Of a stretch of 64,000 bases of DNA, positions 33,937 through 43,380 are shown one piece after another. The position numbers and the translations under genes are program-made. Location: positions 1 to 64,000 of the forward strand of contig NZ_JAEDOX010000008.1 in the NCBI RefSeq assembly GCF_017872555.1. Reading direction: 5' to 3'. Source of the DNA: Ruegeria sp. HKCCSA071 (lineage in GTDB: Bacteria > Pseudomonadota > Alphaproteobacteria > Rhodobacterales > Rhodobacteraceae). The notes below the pieces were generated by a model. That model saw only the letters and a list, made by a program, of their open reading frames with translations. It searched no databases and was not told the DNA's origin. Positions within the stretch are counted from its first letter, which is position 1, and every line of letters begins with the position of its first letter.

Positions 33937-34689
33937 CTAGAAACGATAAGTCGCGCCTAACACTGGCCCTGACTGATCAAATGTAAAATCGCTACCGTCG
34001 ATCTCATGGTCAAACGAGATATAGCGATAGCCGCCGCGGATCAGCCATCTGTTGTTGATGGCATATTCGGCGGTCAACAGAACCTGCCATGTTTCACTGC
34101 CGCTGCGGAAACCTCCGTAGTCGACGAAACCGGTGCCGGACCATTTGTCCGAGAACCGGACGCGTGCTCTGGCGGCGATGACAGGGTCGGTCCAGCTGTC
34201 GTCGGCGGTTGTTGTCCTCCCCGGTGCCGCGCCAGGGAGAAGGGTGAACTCTGTATCAGTGCTGAACCACCGGAACCCTCCGGCGACATCCACCGAGATA
34301 GTTGGTGCTTCATACACTCGGTAGCCGACATAACCGCTTAGGTATTGCGTGGTAAATGATGTCTCGAGGCCCGAACTGGCGGGGCCGGGAGTGCTGTTGC
34401 TGAACGACAAATCTGTGTAGTTGTAATCTGCAAGTATAAGCCATCGTCCGTCGGTGGCCGAGAACGCTCCCATAAAGGCGAAATCTAGGTTTTCCAATGC
34501 ATCAGAAAAACTGAGTGTACCGTCCAGTGTCCCCATGGGGGTGCTTAAGGATGTTTCTGTTTCCGGCATGAACAGATAAATCGTGGCCTCGTAGGACCAA
34601 TCGGATTGTTGTGCCGCAGCCGTTGTGGCTGCCGATGCCGATAGCGTTGCCGCGCATAAGCAACTTTTCACCCATAGTGACGAAAACAT
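33937..34689 (-). CDS. Outer-membrane beta-barrel protein
   Basis: Protein of 250 residues. It has a signal peptide (ending near TTAAAQQ) and alternating hydrophobic strands rich in Tyr, Trp and Phe. It ends in the typical barrel terminus LGATYRF. ATG 34689 has GGGAGGAA upstream. It is the last gene of the sulfatase cluster and could be a small porin or channel for its substrate; no specific family was recognised. Confidence 0.8.
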   Translation of the reverse strand: MFSSLWVKSCLCAATLSASAATTAAAQQSDWSYEATIYLFMPETETSLSTPMGTLDGTLSFSDALENLDFAFMGAFSATDGRWLILADYNYTDLSFSNSTPGPASSGLETSFTTQYLSGYVGYRVYEAPTISVDVAGGFRWFSTDTEFTLLPGAAPGRTTTADDSWTDPVIAARARVRFSDKWSGTGFVDYGGFRSGSETWQVLLTAEYAINNRWLIRGGYRYISFDHEIDGSDFTFDQSGPVLGATYRF

Positions 34690-34759
34690 TCTGTTCCTCC
34701 CGACAAACATACAAGTTTCAATAAATTGTCGTTGGTTTGAAATTGTGTGGTCCTGATTT

Positions 34760-36004
34760 TCATTCCGCAGCTTCTTCCGTCGCCATCGAACTGTTGCCGA
34801 CGCGATTGATATCTGTGTTCGGGAAAAACTCGGACCAAACGTGCCAGAATACGCCTGCGCGCAGGGTTTCTACACGTTTTAGCTGACCCTGATCCGAGTG
34901 ACCCCAGAAATCGCATTTGGCCACCGGTTGACCCGAGTCGTTATACCAAACGCCCAGGCTTTCATATTTCGGATCCAGGCTGACCACGACATCCCGTCCT
35001 CCGACTTTGGCGGTCACGATCCAGTTGTTCTCGATGATGAAATCGTCGGTCCAGCAAGCGACATCTTGACCAATCGTAATTCCCCAGACGTAGGTTTTGT
35101 TCGGCAACCGGTGGTCTGAACGATCCATGTTGTCCATCACAGGAGCGTCTTCCTGATGTTGGCGTCCGATGCCCCAGCCAAAGGTGATCTCGGTCATCAT
35201 GTCCAGCAGACGCAGCAAAGGGTTCGTGGATGGTTTGTTCAGAAACACCTCACCTTCTGGATAGGCTTTCTGAAACCCGCGGAATGTCATTCGAAAGGTG
35301 GGCCAAGGCCTCATTTGCGCTTCGGGCCGGAGAGGGCAAGCAGGACCCTCGGAGTTGGGGTCGCGATCCACCTCGCGAAAACCGTAGATATGCTGGATCG
35401 GATCGCCCGTGTCGTTGTCACGCAGTATCAAGTTGTTGCCATGCTGGGCCAGAACCTCAAGGTTCAGGCGCCGTCCTTCTATTCGCGGTGTGTACCCCTG
35501 ACCCAGATTGGCCATCGCGCAGTAAGTCATGACCACATCCTCGCCCCCCAGCCCATCTACATCGCCCGCCAAATGAGGGCGCATGATCTGCGCATCCGGG
35601 TGCGCGCGCGCGTGACCATTGTGTTCGATGACGATGACTGGCGCTGTTGGACCGACATATTTTCGCGCTTCCTCGATAGAAAAATACTGGGCGTCGTTGA
35701 GTTGGTTTCTCAGGCCCAAATGCACCCACACATAGGGAAACCCATAAAGAAGCAAGGTCAGCGCAGCCGTTACAAGCCAAAGCCAGAAAGGGCCGCCCCC
35801 CAAAAGGAAATGTGCAAGGGTTGCCACTACAAATCCGCCCAGGCCAATGCCAATCAGGCGGTATTCATGCCGGATAAAGCGCACCATATTCTCGCGCTTT
35901 ACTTTCAGCAGCATTTGCGAGACATCGCCAAGGTCGCGGAAATAGACAAACCCGATTCCGAGTGACACGATCAATCCCAGTGCGAAAATTATGCTACCAA
36001 CCAT
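34760..36004 (-). CDS. DUF3179 membrane protein
   Basis: Protein of 414 residues. Four hydrophobic segments near the N-terminus (about residues 3-22, 50-70, 72-95) anchor a large domain with the DUF3179 pattern: HPDAQIMRPHLAGDVDGLGG followed by EDVVMTYCAMANLGQGY. The conserved cysteine region is usually CPLC; here it is YCAMAN. Function of the family is not established. It lies between the sulfatases and the barrel gene on the same strand. Confidence 0.8.
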   Translation of the reverse strand: MVGSIIFALGLIVSLGIGFVYFRDLGDVSQMLLKVKRENMVRFIRHEYRLIGIGLGGFVVATLAHFLLGGGPFWLWLVTAALTLLLYGFPYVWVHLGLRNQLNDAQYFSIEEARKYVGPTAPVIVIEHNGHARAHPDAQIMRPHLAGDVDGLGGEDVVMTYCAMANLGQGYTPRIEGRRLNLEVLAQHGNNLILRDNDTGDPIQHIYGFREVDRDPNSEGPACPLRPEAQMRPWPTFRMTFRGFQKAYPEGEVFLNKPSTNPLLRLLDMMTEITFGWGIGRQHQEDAPVMDNMDRSDHRLPNKTYVWGITIGQDVACWTDDFIIENNWIVTAKVGGRDVVVSLDPKYESLGVWYNDSGQPVAKCDFWGHSDQGQLKRVETLRAGVFWHVWSEFFPNTDINRVGNSSMATEEAAE

Positions 36005-36063
36005 GCTGAGATCCTCGATTTTGGTGATTACAGTCCTTCGCGGTTCATTACGAAAGAACAGGC

Positions 36064-37731
36064 CTACTTCTGGGGCGACGCGCGCTTGATCATGAAAGCT
36101 TCAACGGCTTGCTGTGTCTCGGGACGAATGTTCTCAATCCCCTCATAAGGCATGCCGTAGGCGGGCGGAGTATCGGGGTATTTCTCTTTCCGCGCCTTGT
36201 GGCGGCCCAGTATACGTACGAATTCCTGCCCACCCCAAGACCCGACTTCGGTTGAGACCGAGTATTCTTCGCGGGTGTCGCGGTAAAGATCGAAGAATTT
36301 TGCTAAAATTGCGCTCTCGCCGGGTCCCGGCAGTTTGAGCTTAAGCTGATCCTTAACGATCGCCTCGGGTTTCGCGACCGAATAGATGATCACGTGATCG
36401 CGTCGCGCTTTCGATTCATCCGCGAACAGTAGCGCCGCCGACTGATCGACACCATCGACCAGACGATCCCTTGGGATGAATCCATCCGCCCCGGCAAAGC
36501 GCGAGATCGTGGTATACAGGTCCGAAACATGAATGATGCTGTTTAACAACCCGTCAGCTTCAATCATGCCCGGCCAGCGGATGAAGGCGTCCACGCGCAC
36601 GCCACCTTCAGTCGTGTCGCCTTTACCGCCCGCGTAAATCAGTGGGGTAAACCCGGATTGCGGCGCGTATTTGGTAAAATGCCCATTGTCGCCCATAACC
36701 ACAACGATGGTGTTTTCGCTGAGCCCTAGATCATCCATGCGCGCGAACAGATCACCCAGCCACTGATCCAGTAGCTGCATCTTGTCGACATACAAGCCGC
36801 CATTCGCGCTTTCCGGCCCGTCACGGCCGGCGCGGGTATTGTCCAGCGGGATCATCGGCCAATATTGCAGGAAGAAGGGCGCGTCCCCAGTTGCAAGGCG
36901 TTCCAGTTCCTGAAGTGTTTTATCCTGAAACGCCTGGTTCATTTCGTCGTATTTTTCGGCGTTCCAGCGTTCTCCGGCTTCCATGCGGATTTCGCGAATG
37001 GCGCCGCCGGTCTCGCCCTCGATGACGGTCATCATCGCCGAGGCATCCGGTCGGAACCAGCCGTCCAGTGTGTATTTATCCTCATAGTCCCGGATCGCGA
37101 CCGAGACCTGTTCTTTGATCGCATCATCATTAAAGATTGTCAGCTGGCCCTGCTGGTGGATGGCGTGCTGGGCATAGTCAAAACCCTGATTCATTGCCCA
37201 GCTTTCGGCAATATCGCCCATATGCCACTTGCCGACGTGGCTGGTTGCATATCCTGCCTGTTTCAAGACTTCGGCCAGCGTCACTTCATTATCGGGCAAT
37301 CCAAAGCCAGCGATATCGACGGTCGTATCACCCATTCCCATACGCACGGGCAAGCGGCCGGTCATTTGTGCCACGCGAGTCGGGGTGCAGGACGGTTCAG
37401 TATACATCCGAACCATACGCAACGCTTCGTCCGAAAAGTCGTTGATGTTCGGAGTGTCGTACCCACGGACAGCGTTGAGCTCGGGTATACCCATATCGCC
37501 AAAGCCCATATCGTCAATCAGAACGCTGACGATATTTGGGGGTTGCCCATTGTTGCCGTCACGAAAAGCGGCCAAAGCCTGATCAACGGCAGCGTCATCC
37601 TGCACCCATTGTTCCGCGCGTTGGGCTTGCAGAATATAAAACTCAGCATCGTGTTGAATAGGGTCGACCTGAGCCTGCAAAGGTGGGGCGGCAATGCCTG
37701 CACACAAAACCATAAGCCATTGTAGTTTCAT
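36064..37731 (-). CDS. Cys-type sulfatase 1 (arylsulfatase family)
   Basis: Protein of 555 residues with a signal peptide (MKLQWLMVLCAGIAAPPLQA), so periplasmic. Sulfatase motif 1 is EPSCTPTRVAQMTGR, with Cys115 to be converted to formylglycine and the CxPxR consensus intact. The calcium-binding aspartates lie in VLIDDMGFGD, and GYATSHVGKWHMGD supplies the Lys/His pair. It hydrolyses sulfate esters, possibly from marine polysaccharides or aryl sulfates. A close paralogue follows at 37833. No maturase gene is in the window. Confidence 0.93.
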   Translation of the reverse strand: MKLQWLMVLCAGIAAPPLQAQVDPIQHDAEFYILQAQRAEQWVQDDAAVDQALAAFRDGNNGQPPNIVSVLIDDMGFGDMGIPELNAVRGYDTPNINDFSDEALRMVRMYTEPSCTPTRVAQMTGRLPVRMGMGDTTVDIAGFGLPDNEVTLAEVLKQAGYATSHVGKWHMGDIAESWAMNQGFDYAQHAIHQQGQLTIFNDDAIKEQVSVAIRDYEDKYTLDGWFRPDASAMMTVIEGETGGAIREIRMEAGERWNAEKYDEMNQAFQDKTLQELERLATGDAPFFLQYWPMIPLDNTRAGRDGPESANGGLYVDKMQLLDQWLGDLFARMDDLGLSENTIVVVMGDNGHFTKYAPQSGFTPLIYAGGKGDTTEGGVRVDAFIRWPGMIEADGLLNSIIHVSDLYTTISRFAGADGFIPRDRLVDGVDQSAALLFADESKARRDHVIIYSVAKPEAIVKDQLKLKLPGPGESAILAKFFDLYRDTREEYSVSTEVGSWGGQEFVRILGRHKARKEKYPDTPPAYGMPYEGIENIRPETQQAVEAFMIKRASPQK

Positions 37732-37832
37732 TCCATCTCCCCCAGGGTTCGAAGCCGAGCTTCGGTTTTTGACTTCGATGTGATTACCATCAGTAACATC
37801 GATATATTCGAATAATTACTAAATTTGTGATC

Positions 37833-39470
37833 TCACTGCCAACTCGTGAATACGTCGCGGGTCAGTTCGGATTCCGGGCGCAGGTTTTCAATGCCTTCAT
37901 AAGGTGTACCTTTGCCAATCTCTGAATGCGGATACTTGGCGATCATCTTCTGGTGACGCTTGATCATATCTTGAAAAGATGCCCCGGCCCAAAGCGAGTA
38001 GCCCACCAAAGGGTGTTCCTCTCGGGGGTCCCTATAAATATTATAAGTCGGAGCAGCCGCGCCGGGTTGACCGGGGGCAGGAAGATGCATCTTGAACTCC
38101 TGCTTGACGACCGAGCGCAAGACAGGTCCTTCGTAGATATAGACATAGTCGCGCCGCCCATTTCCCTCGCCGTTCAACAGCAAGGCCGTCTGGTCGATGC
38201 CGTCTATTACGCGGTCCCTTGGGATAAAGTCTGTGGCTCCGGCAATTCGCGCCATCGTGGTGAAGATATCTGAGACGTGAAAGATGTCACCGGCTGCGCT
38301 GTTGGCTTCGATCACACCGGGCCAGCGAATGAATGCATCGGTTCTTACGCCGCCTTCAAGATGCTGGGTTTTGCCACCGCGATAGATCAGCTGGTTCAGA
38401 CCGGATGAGCCTTCGTAGTGATACATCAGGCCATTATCCGCCATCAGAACAACAATTGTGTTGGTCGCTTTGCCGGTTTCTTCAAGCTTGGCCAAAAGAT
38501 CTCCGATCCAACCATCAAGCAGTTGAAGCTTGTCGGCATGAAACCCGCCATTTCGTGAAATTGCCTGATCCGGGTAGACGAAGTTCAACGGGTAAAGCGG
38601 CCAGTATTGTAAGAAGAATGGCGCATCCTCGGAAGCGACGCGTTCAAGTTGCTCCAGCGCCTGCCGCTGATATCGCTCGTTCATCTCTTCATATTTGGCC
38701 TGCGTCCACACCTCACCGGCTGACATTTCTACTTCCTGGGCGGGTCCACCGGCTTCGGCCTCGACACCGGTGACAAGGCCGTATGGCTTGAACCGTTCAT
38801 CCAGCAGGAACTGATTGTTCTGCCCCTCGGGCACATAGCCGAGCATGGTGTTGGACCGCATTGCCTCGGGGGTCATGAGGCTCAGCTGTACTTGCTGGTG
38901 GAGTGGAAATGCGGCCCAATCAAACCCCTGATTGTGGGGGTACGATTGTTCGATGTCGCCTTGGTGCCATTTGCCGACATGTGCCGTATTATAGCCGACC
39001 TGCTTCAGAATCTCGGGCAATGTCACTTCACTGGCCGGAAGGCCCTCGCCGACCAAAGCCACCTTGACCTCTTCCACACCTGCGCGAATTGGGTGGCGCC
39101 CTGTCAACATCGCGGTGCGGGTCGGAGTGCAGGAGGGTTCGGTATACATGCGCATCAGCGACATGCCTTCGGTGGCCAAATGATTGATGCTGGGTGTCTC
39201 AATCCCCATGACGTAGTTCATCTTGCGGTCGCCCATCTGACCGAAGCTGACATCGTCGATTAGGATGTAGAGAAAATTCGGAGGCTTGCCGCCATTGGTC
39301 GCGCGAATTTCGGCCAGCTTGGCGTTGATTTCAACGTCTTGCGCCTCCCATGCCTCACCAAACTGCGCGCGGAGGAATTCAAACTCGCCGTCATGAACAA
39401 TGGGGGTTTCCTGTGCAAACACAGAGCCGGCGCCAATCAACAACGCTGGCAAGATGTATCTAAGTCTCAT
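37833..39470 (-). CDS. Cys-type sulfatase 2 (arylsulfatase family)
   Basis: Protein of 545 residues, paralogous to the next sulfatase in the cluster. Signal peptide MRLRYILPALLIGAGSVFAQ. Motif 1 is EPSCTPTRTAMLTGR (Cys114), the metal aspartates are in ILIDDVSFGQ, and GYNTAHVGKWHQGD is conserved. ATG 39470 has TTGGAGG upstream; an open extension to 39509 would remove the clean signal peptide. It starts one base after the stop of the small coiled-coil gene. The pair probably differ in substrate. Confidence 0.93.
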   Translation of the reverse strand: MRLRYILPALLIGAGSVFAQETPIVHDGEFEFLRAQFGEAWEAQDVEINAKLAEIRATNGGKPPNFLYILIDDVSFGQMGDRKMNYVMGIETPSINHLATEGMSLMRMYTEPSCTPTRTAMLTGRHPIRAGVEEVKVALVGEGLPASEVTLPEILKQVGYNTAHVGKWHQGDIEQSYPHNQGFDWAAFPLHQQVQLSLMTPEAMRSNTMLGYVPEGQNNQFLLDERFKPYGLVTGVEAEAGGPAQEVEMSAGEVWTQAKYEEMNERYQRQALEQLERVASEDAPFFLQYWPLYPLNFVYPDQAISRNGGFHADKLQLLDGWIGDLLAKLEETGKATNTIVVLMADNGLMYHYEGSSGLNQLIYRGGKTQHLEGGVRTDAFIRWPGVIEANSAAGDIFHVSDIFTTMARIAGATDFIPRDRVIDGIDQTALLLNGEGNGRRDYVYIYEGPVLRSVVKQEFKMHLPAPGQPGAAAPTYNIYRDPREEHPLVGYSLWAGASFQDMIKRHQKMIAKYPHSEIGKGTPYEGIENLRPESELTRDVFTSWQ

Positions 39471-39471
39471 G

Positions 39472-39750
39472 TCAAACCTCCAAATCTTTATCCCGCACCG
39501 TTTCCGCACCCGCGCCTTGGGCCTGTAGCCGTTCGTCTATACTGCGGCGCAGATCCGAAAGACTTTCTGCCAGATCGGCAAGGTATCGCATCTGCAGAAC
39601 TGACTCAGACTTTGGCGGCATCGCCAGTTCCGCGAAGACCTCTTTGTAGTCGCAACACATCAGATCGAACTCTTGGTCTTTTTCTCGTAGGTCCTGTAGC
39701 AGACGACCCGCTTCGGGAAATTGGGATTCAAAGAATTCATCATCCGTCAT
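39472..39750 (-). CDS. Small coiled-coil hypothetical protein
   Basis: Protein of 92 residues, acidic and almost entirely helical, starting MTDDEFFESQFPEAGRLLQD. No family recognised. It is the first gene of the sulfatase operon; its stop is directly next to the sulfatase 2 start, which suggests translational coupling. Confidence 0.7.
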   Translation of the reverse strand: MTDDEFFESQFPEAGRLLQDLREKDQEFDLMCCDYKEVFAELAMPPKSESVLQMRYLADLAESLSDLRRSIDERLQAQGAGAETVRDKDLEV

Positions 39751-39872
39751 TGGCAGTGCCCACTAGGCATTCATTCTTTAAGCATGCATCCAACAGAATA
39801 TGTATTGCACGTTTCAAGCCGCATGCTACGGTAACAACATGACGTCAAACCCTTATTGTGAAAGGATAGTTT

Positions 39873-41189
39873 TTGAACGTCAGCGTGGGAAATCAGGATC
39901 AGACTGGTACTCAACACTTCTCGAGCGAGCAGGTGCGTGTTGCGTTGAATAAGGTTCTGGGGTCGGATGAATTCAGAGGATCCGCCCGTATGCGATCATT
40001 CCTATCTTACGTTGTGACAGAAACACTGGAGGGTCGTTCCGACGAGATACGCGCCAAGACCATTGCAATGGATATTTATGGCTACGAGGCGGATGAGCTA
40101 TTGAAACGCGAAGGTGTCGTACGTGTGGATGCCGGACGTGTTAGGCGAAAGCTCCAGGCTTATTATGAAAGTAATGGGGCCGCTGACGAACTGGTAATCT
40201 CATTGCCTGTCGGAAGTTACGCACCCCAATTTTTGTCGGGCTCCGATCGAAGCAGACCAAGCTTACGCGCAAGGCGACGGGCTACCGTCGTCGTTATCTC
40301 GCTTTCAATTCTAATAGCCGGTATTCTAGCCGGTGTTCTGATCGGCCGCAGTTCGCAATCTGTTGCTCCAAAAACTGGCAAAACTGCGATCTACGACGTG
40401 TCGCCAGCCCGCGTCGAAGCAATGAACCTAAGCAACGCAGGCCGGGATTTGATTTTCCCGGTAACAGATTTGGCACGCCTTCAACCTGCGTTGTTGATAT
40501 TCCAAACAGCAATTGAACGAGACCCGTTTTACTACGGGGGGTATGCTGGCGCTTCTCAGGTCGAAACCATGTTCGCCATCATGAAATCTGGCGATTCCAG
40601 TGCAGATGAGTTTTTACACGCGGCCGACAAGAATAGTGCTTATGCTTTGGAAATGGCTCCGGATGCAGCATGGCCACTTTCGGCGCGTGCCTGGTTTGAA
40701 TTTGGGGTGGGCAACTATGACAGCGCGGTTGGATTATCCCAAAAGGCTGTAGACTTGGCGCCAGATGATTTACATATTGCTGAATTCGACGCCCTGATTT
40801 CCCTTTATACATCCGATTTTGATCGGGTTCTGTCGCAATCAGTGAGATATAAAACTCTTGCCCAAAACGGCGGGGGGCTTGTTTTTGACAATGCATTGGG
40901 TGCGGCTCAGTTCCACACAGGAGATTATGCCGCCGCAATCCGAACGTTTGATGAAACAATATCTCGCGGTGGGCCGTTCGGACCAATTTCCGCAGCTTAT
41001 CTTATGGCAGCCCACTGGAGGAACGGAGAACAAGCTGAGGCACAGCAGCTTGCCAAAGTATATTCGGACACTTGGCCAAGTTTCCCCCTCGAGACACTAA
41101 AGGCTCGGGTATTTGTAGATCCACAGCCAGTTCAAGAGCTGATCAGTGCAATGATAGCTGCAGGTTGGTCAGGACCCGCCAAGCCCTGA
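39873..41189 (+). CDS. Membrane-bound wHTH-TPR regulator-like protein
   Basis: Protein of 438 residues starting at TTG with AAGGA upstream. Residues ~15-120 form a domain (FRGSARMRSFLSYVVTETLE, then VVRVDAGRVRRKLQAYYE and LPVGSYAPQF) found at the N-terminus of many TPR or adenylate-cyclase-like signalling proteins and thought to bind DNA. A transmembrane segment (about 140-160) follows, then a C-terminal domain with TPR-like helices. The plan resembles ToxR/CadC-like one-component regulators. It is divergent from the sulfatase operon and is its probable controller. Confidence 0.75.
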   Translation: MNVSVGNQDQTGTQHFSSEQVRVALNKVLGSDEFRGSARMRSFLSYVVTETLEGRSDEIRAKTIAMDIYGYEADELLKREGVVRVDAGRVRRKLQAYYESNGAADELVISLPVGSYAPQFLSGSDRSRPSLRARRRATVVVISLSILIAGILAGVLIGRSSQSVAPKTGKTAIYDVSPARVEAMNLSNAGRDLIFPVTDLARLQPALLIFQTAIERDPFYYGGYAGASQVETMFAIMKSGDSSADEFLHAADKNSAYALEMAPDAAWPLSARAWFEFGVGNYDSAVGLSQKAVDLAPDDLHIAEFDALISLYTSDFDRVLSQSVRYKTLAQNGGGLVFDNALGAAQFHTGDYAAAIRTFDETISRGGPFGPISAAYLMAAHWRNGEQAEAQQLAKVYSDTWPSFPLETLKARVFVDPQPVQELISAMIAAGWSGPAKP

Positions 41190-41508
41190 CGATTTTCTAT
41201 AGGGTTTGTAATAATTCGTTTAGAGGCATGCGCTTCCAAGGAGGAGGTGCGTTGGTTGTGAAGTGGACGAACCTCCAGACGAGATCAAAACAAAGTTCAT
41301 CGATACCGAATGGGTGTGTGATGGACAGACAAAGGTCTGCTCTTGGCTCCCGATGAGATAATCTTTGCACTCGCAGCGAACTTCTGCTTCCCGCCCTTGG
41401 CGCCGGAATCTTCCATTTATCCCGGGTATTCCGATGGGTTTCCGCGTGGCGCTGTGGTTTTAATAATGTGTTATTTTCAGCGCTATAGACGCTTTAAAAA
41501 TGTACTTC
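41190..41508. other. Intergenic region
   Basis: About 320 bp before the AbiE operator. Short frames are present, but without ribosome sites or family resemblance. Nothing recognised. Confidence 0.4.
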
Positions 41509-41548
41509 TCAAAGAAATCCTCTTGCCTTCTCTTTGAAATTATATGAT
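41509..41548 (+). promoter_or_regulatory. AbiE operator/promoter candidate
   Basis: TCAAAGA (41509-41515) and TCTTTGA (41531-41537) are perfect 7-bp arms with a 15-bp spacer, just before a -10-like TATGAT (41543-41548). AbiEi antitoxins are known to repress their own operon by binding inverted repeats, and this site fits. Confidence 0.5.
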
Positions 41549-41558
41549 TTAGGGCGTC

Positions 41559-42380
41559 ATGAACGCTGGAAGATCGCAAAATCTGAAGAAAGTTCTCGAC
41601 TCGGTGCCCGCGGGATATCTCGTCGATGCCAACTGGCTCACCGCCCATGGCATAGCCTACGAAACCTTTCGCGACTATGTAAAACGGGGCTGGCTCGAAC
41701 GCGTTCACCGCGGCGTTTTCCGCCGACCTGTTCCCAATCCGCACGCATCAAACACCGTTGACTGGAAGGCCTGCCTGATCTCGATGCAACACATCATGGG
41801 CTATGACGTTCATGTCGGCGGCAAAACCGCTCTCTCACAACAGGGTTATGACCACTACCTGCGTTTGGGCAACAACGCCCCCGTCTGGATCTATGGCTAC
41901 AAAATACCCAACTGGCTCATTAAGCTGCCACTCAACGCACGTATCGAAACGCGAAACACATCGCTGTTCGCTGACCAGGCACTTGGCCTTACAAATGACG
42001 ATACAAAATCGGAAAACTCCCTCCCGTGGGATTGGCAACTGCGCATGTCGGTCCCCGAACGGGCGGTCATGGAAGCGATGGATGAATTGCCAGACCATGA
42101 GAGTTTTCACAACCTCGACATGGTGTTCGAGGGCTTGACGACGCTACGACCTAAGTTGCTCTCGGCACTTTTGCTGAGCTGCAAGAAAATAAAGGTCAGG
42201 CGCCTCTTCTTCGTTTTTGCGGATCGTCACAATCACCCCTGGCGCAAACGACTTGATGCTGACGCCTTCAACCTCGGGACAGGGGATCGAGCATTGGTCA
42301 AAGGTGGCCGGATACATCCGCGATATCGCATCATGGTACCCGAAGAGTTCGTCACGACAGGGGCAGAAAATGGCGCGTAG
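41559..42380 (+). CDS. abiEi: AbiEi-type antitoxin (type IV toxin-antitoxin)
   Basis: Protein of 273 residues. The N-terminal winged helix (YLVDANWLTAHGIAYETFRD, WLERVHRGVFRRP) and the downstream region (VPERAVMEAMDELPDHESF) match AbiEi antitoxins, which neutralise the nucleotidyltransferase toxin AbiEii and repress the operon. The frame is intact. The 3' end overlaps the toxin start by 11 bp. Such systems act in phage abortive infection and plasmid stability. Confidence 0.88.
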   Translation: MNAGRSQNLKKVLDSVPAGYLVDANWLTAHGIAYETFRDYVKRGWLERVHRGVFRRPVPNPHASNTVDWKACLISMQHIMGYDVHVGGKTALSQQGYDHYLRLGNNAPVWIYGYKIPNWLIKLPLNARIETRNTSLFADQALGLTNDDTKSENSLPWDWQLRMSVPERAVMEAMDELPDHESFHNLDMVFEGLTTLRPKLLSALLLSCKKIKVRRLFFVFADRHNHPWRKRLDADAFNLGTGDRALVKGGRIHPRYRIMVPEEFVTTGAENGA

Positions 42381-43298
42381 GAATTATGAATCCCAGGTCG
42401 CCTTTCTCGTGCGTGTATTGCCTTACGTCGCGCAGGAAGAGATATTCGCGCTCAAGGGCGGGACAGCAATCAACCTATTCTATCGCGATCTACCGCGACT
42501 CTCGGTTGATATCGACCTGACATATCTGCCGATCAAAGAGCGTGAACAGAGCCTCGCCGAGATCAACGAAGCCATGGATCGTATCGCTAAGTCGATCGAA
42601 AAGGGCATCAACGGGCCAAGGCTCAGAGAATAAAAGGAGGTGGAGGCGGCGCCACCCGCGTGCTTGCGCGTCTGGAAGGTGCAGAAGTCAAAATCGAGAC
42701 CTCCCCAGTCACGCGCGGCGTTGTTCACGATCCCGAAACCCGGGCGGTCTCCGACGCCGTAGCAGACGCGTTTGGCTATGCAGAAATGCAGATCGTCTCA
42801 TTCGAAGATTTGTTCGGCGGTAAGCTTCACGCAGCCGTGGATCGCCAGCATCCACGCGATCTTCATGACGTAAAACTTCTCTACGAACATGAAGGACTGA
42901 CGGATGATCTGTTCCGGACTTTCCTGATCTACATTGCCTGTTCGGCACGTCCGGCACACGAATTGCTGAATCCCAACCTGATTGCCCTTGATCAACCTTA
43001 TGTGCGTGAGTTCGAGGGCATGACCAAGTCGCCCGTCGGCCTGGATGACCTGCTGGCGACGCGCAACCAACTGATTGCGGATATCCAGTCTCGCTTCGAC
43101 AAACCCACCAGACAATTTTTGCTCAGCCTGCAGGATGGCGCGCCGGATTTCGCCGCAATAGATCGACCGCAGGCCGCCAATCTTCCCGCCGTGCGTTGGA
43201 AGCTTCTCAATCTGGAGCGCCTGATCCGGGACAACCCAAAAAAGCACGTCGAGCAAAGGGAAGAACTCGAGAAACTCCTAGTTCGCCTCTTCGACTGA
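42370..43298 (+). pseudogene. abiEii: AbiEii-type nucleotidyltransferase toxin, frameshifted
   Basis: The 5' frame (ATG 42370 to TAA 42633) holds the catalytic start: FALKGGTAINLFYRDLPRLS followed by VDIDL, the GG-x(n)-DxD nucleotidyltransferase motif. The remainder (ARLEGAEVKIETSPVTRGVV, LFGGKLHAAVDRQHPRDLHD) continues in another frame from about 42630 to 43298. One base missing near 42620-42632 explains the break. Alternatively the second part could start at GTG 42660, 15 bp after an AAAGGAGG, but that piece lacks the active site. The toxin is therefore probably inactive unless frameshifting occurs. Confidence 0.82.
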
Positions 43299-43380
43299 TT
43301 GAAATTCAGAGTCCGACCAATTGAAAGCGCGGGCACATTTCCGCGCCGCTCACCCGCCCTTCGTGCCGTATTTCAGCCCC

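Noticed and set aside
37750-37780. GAAGC-CGA-GCTTC hairpin followed by GGTTTTT between the sulfatases
   Set aside because: It would act only on plus-strand transcripts, and both flanking genes are on the minus strand.
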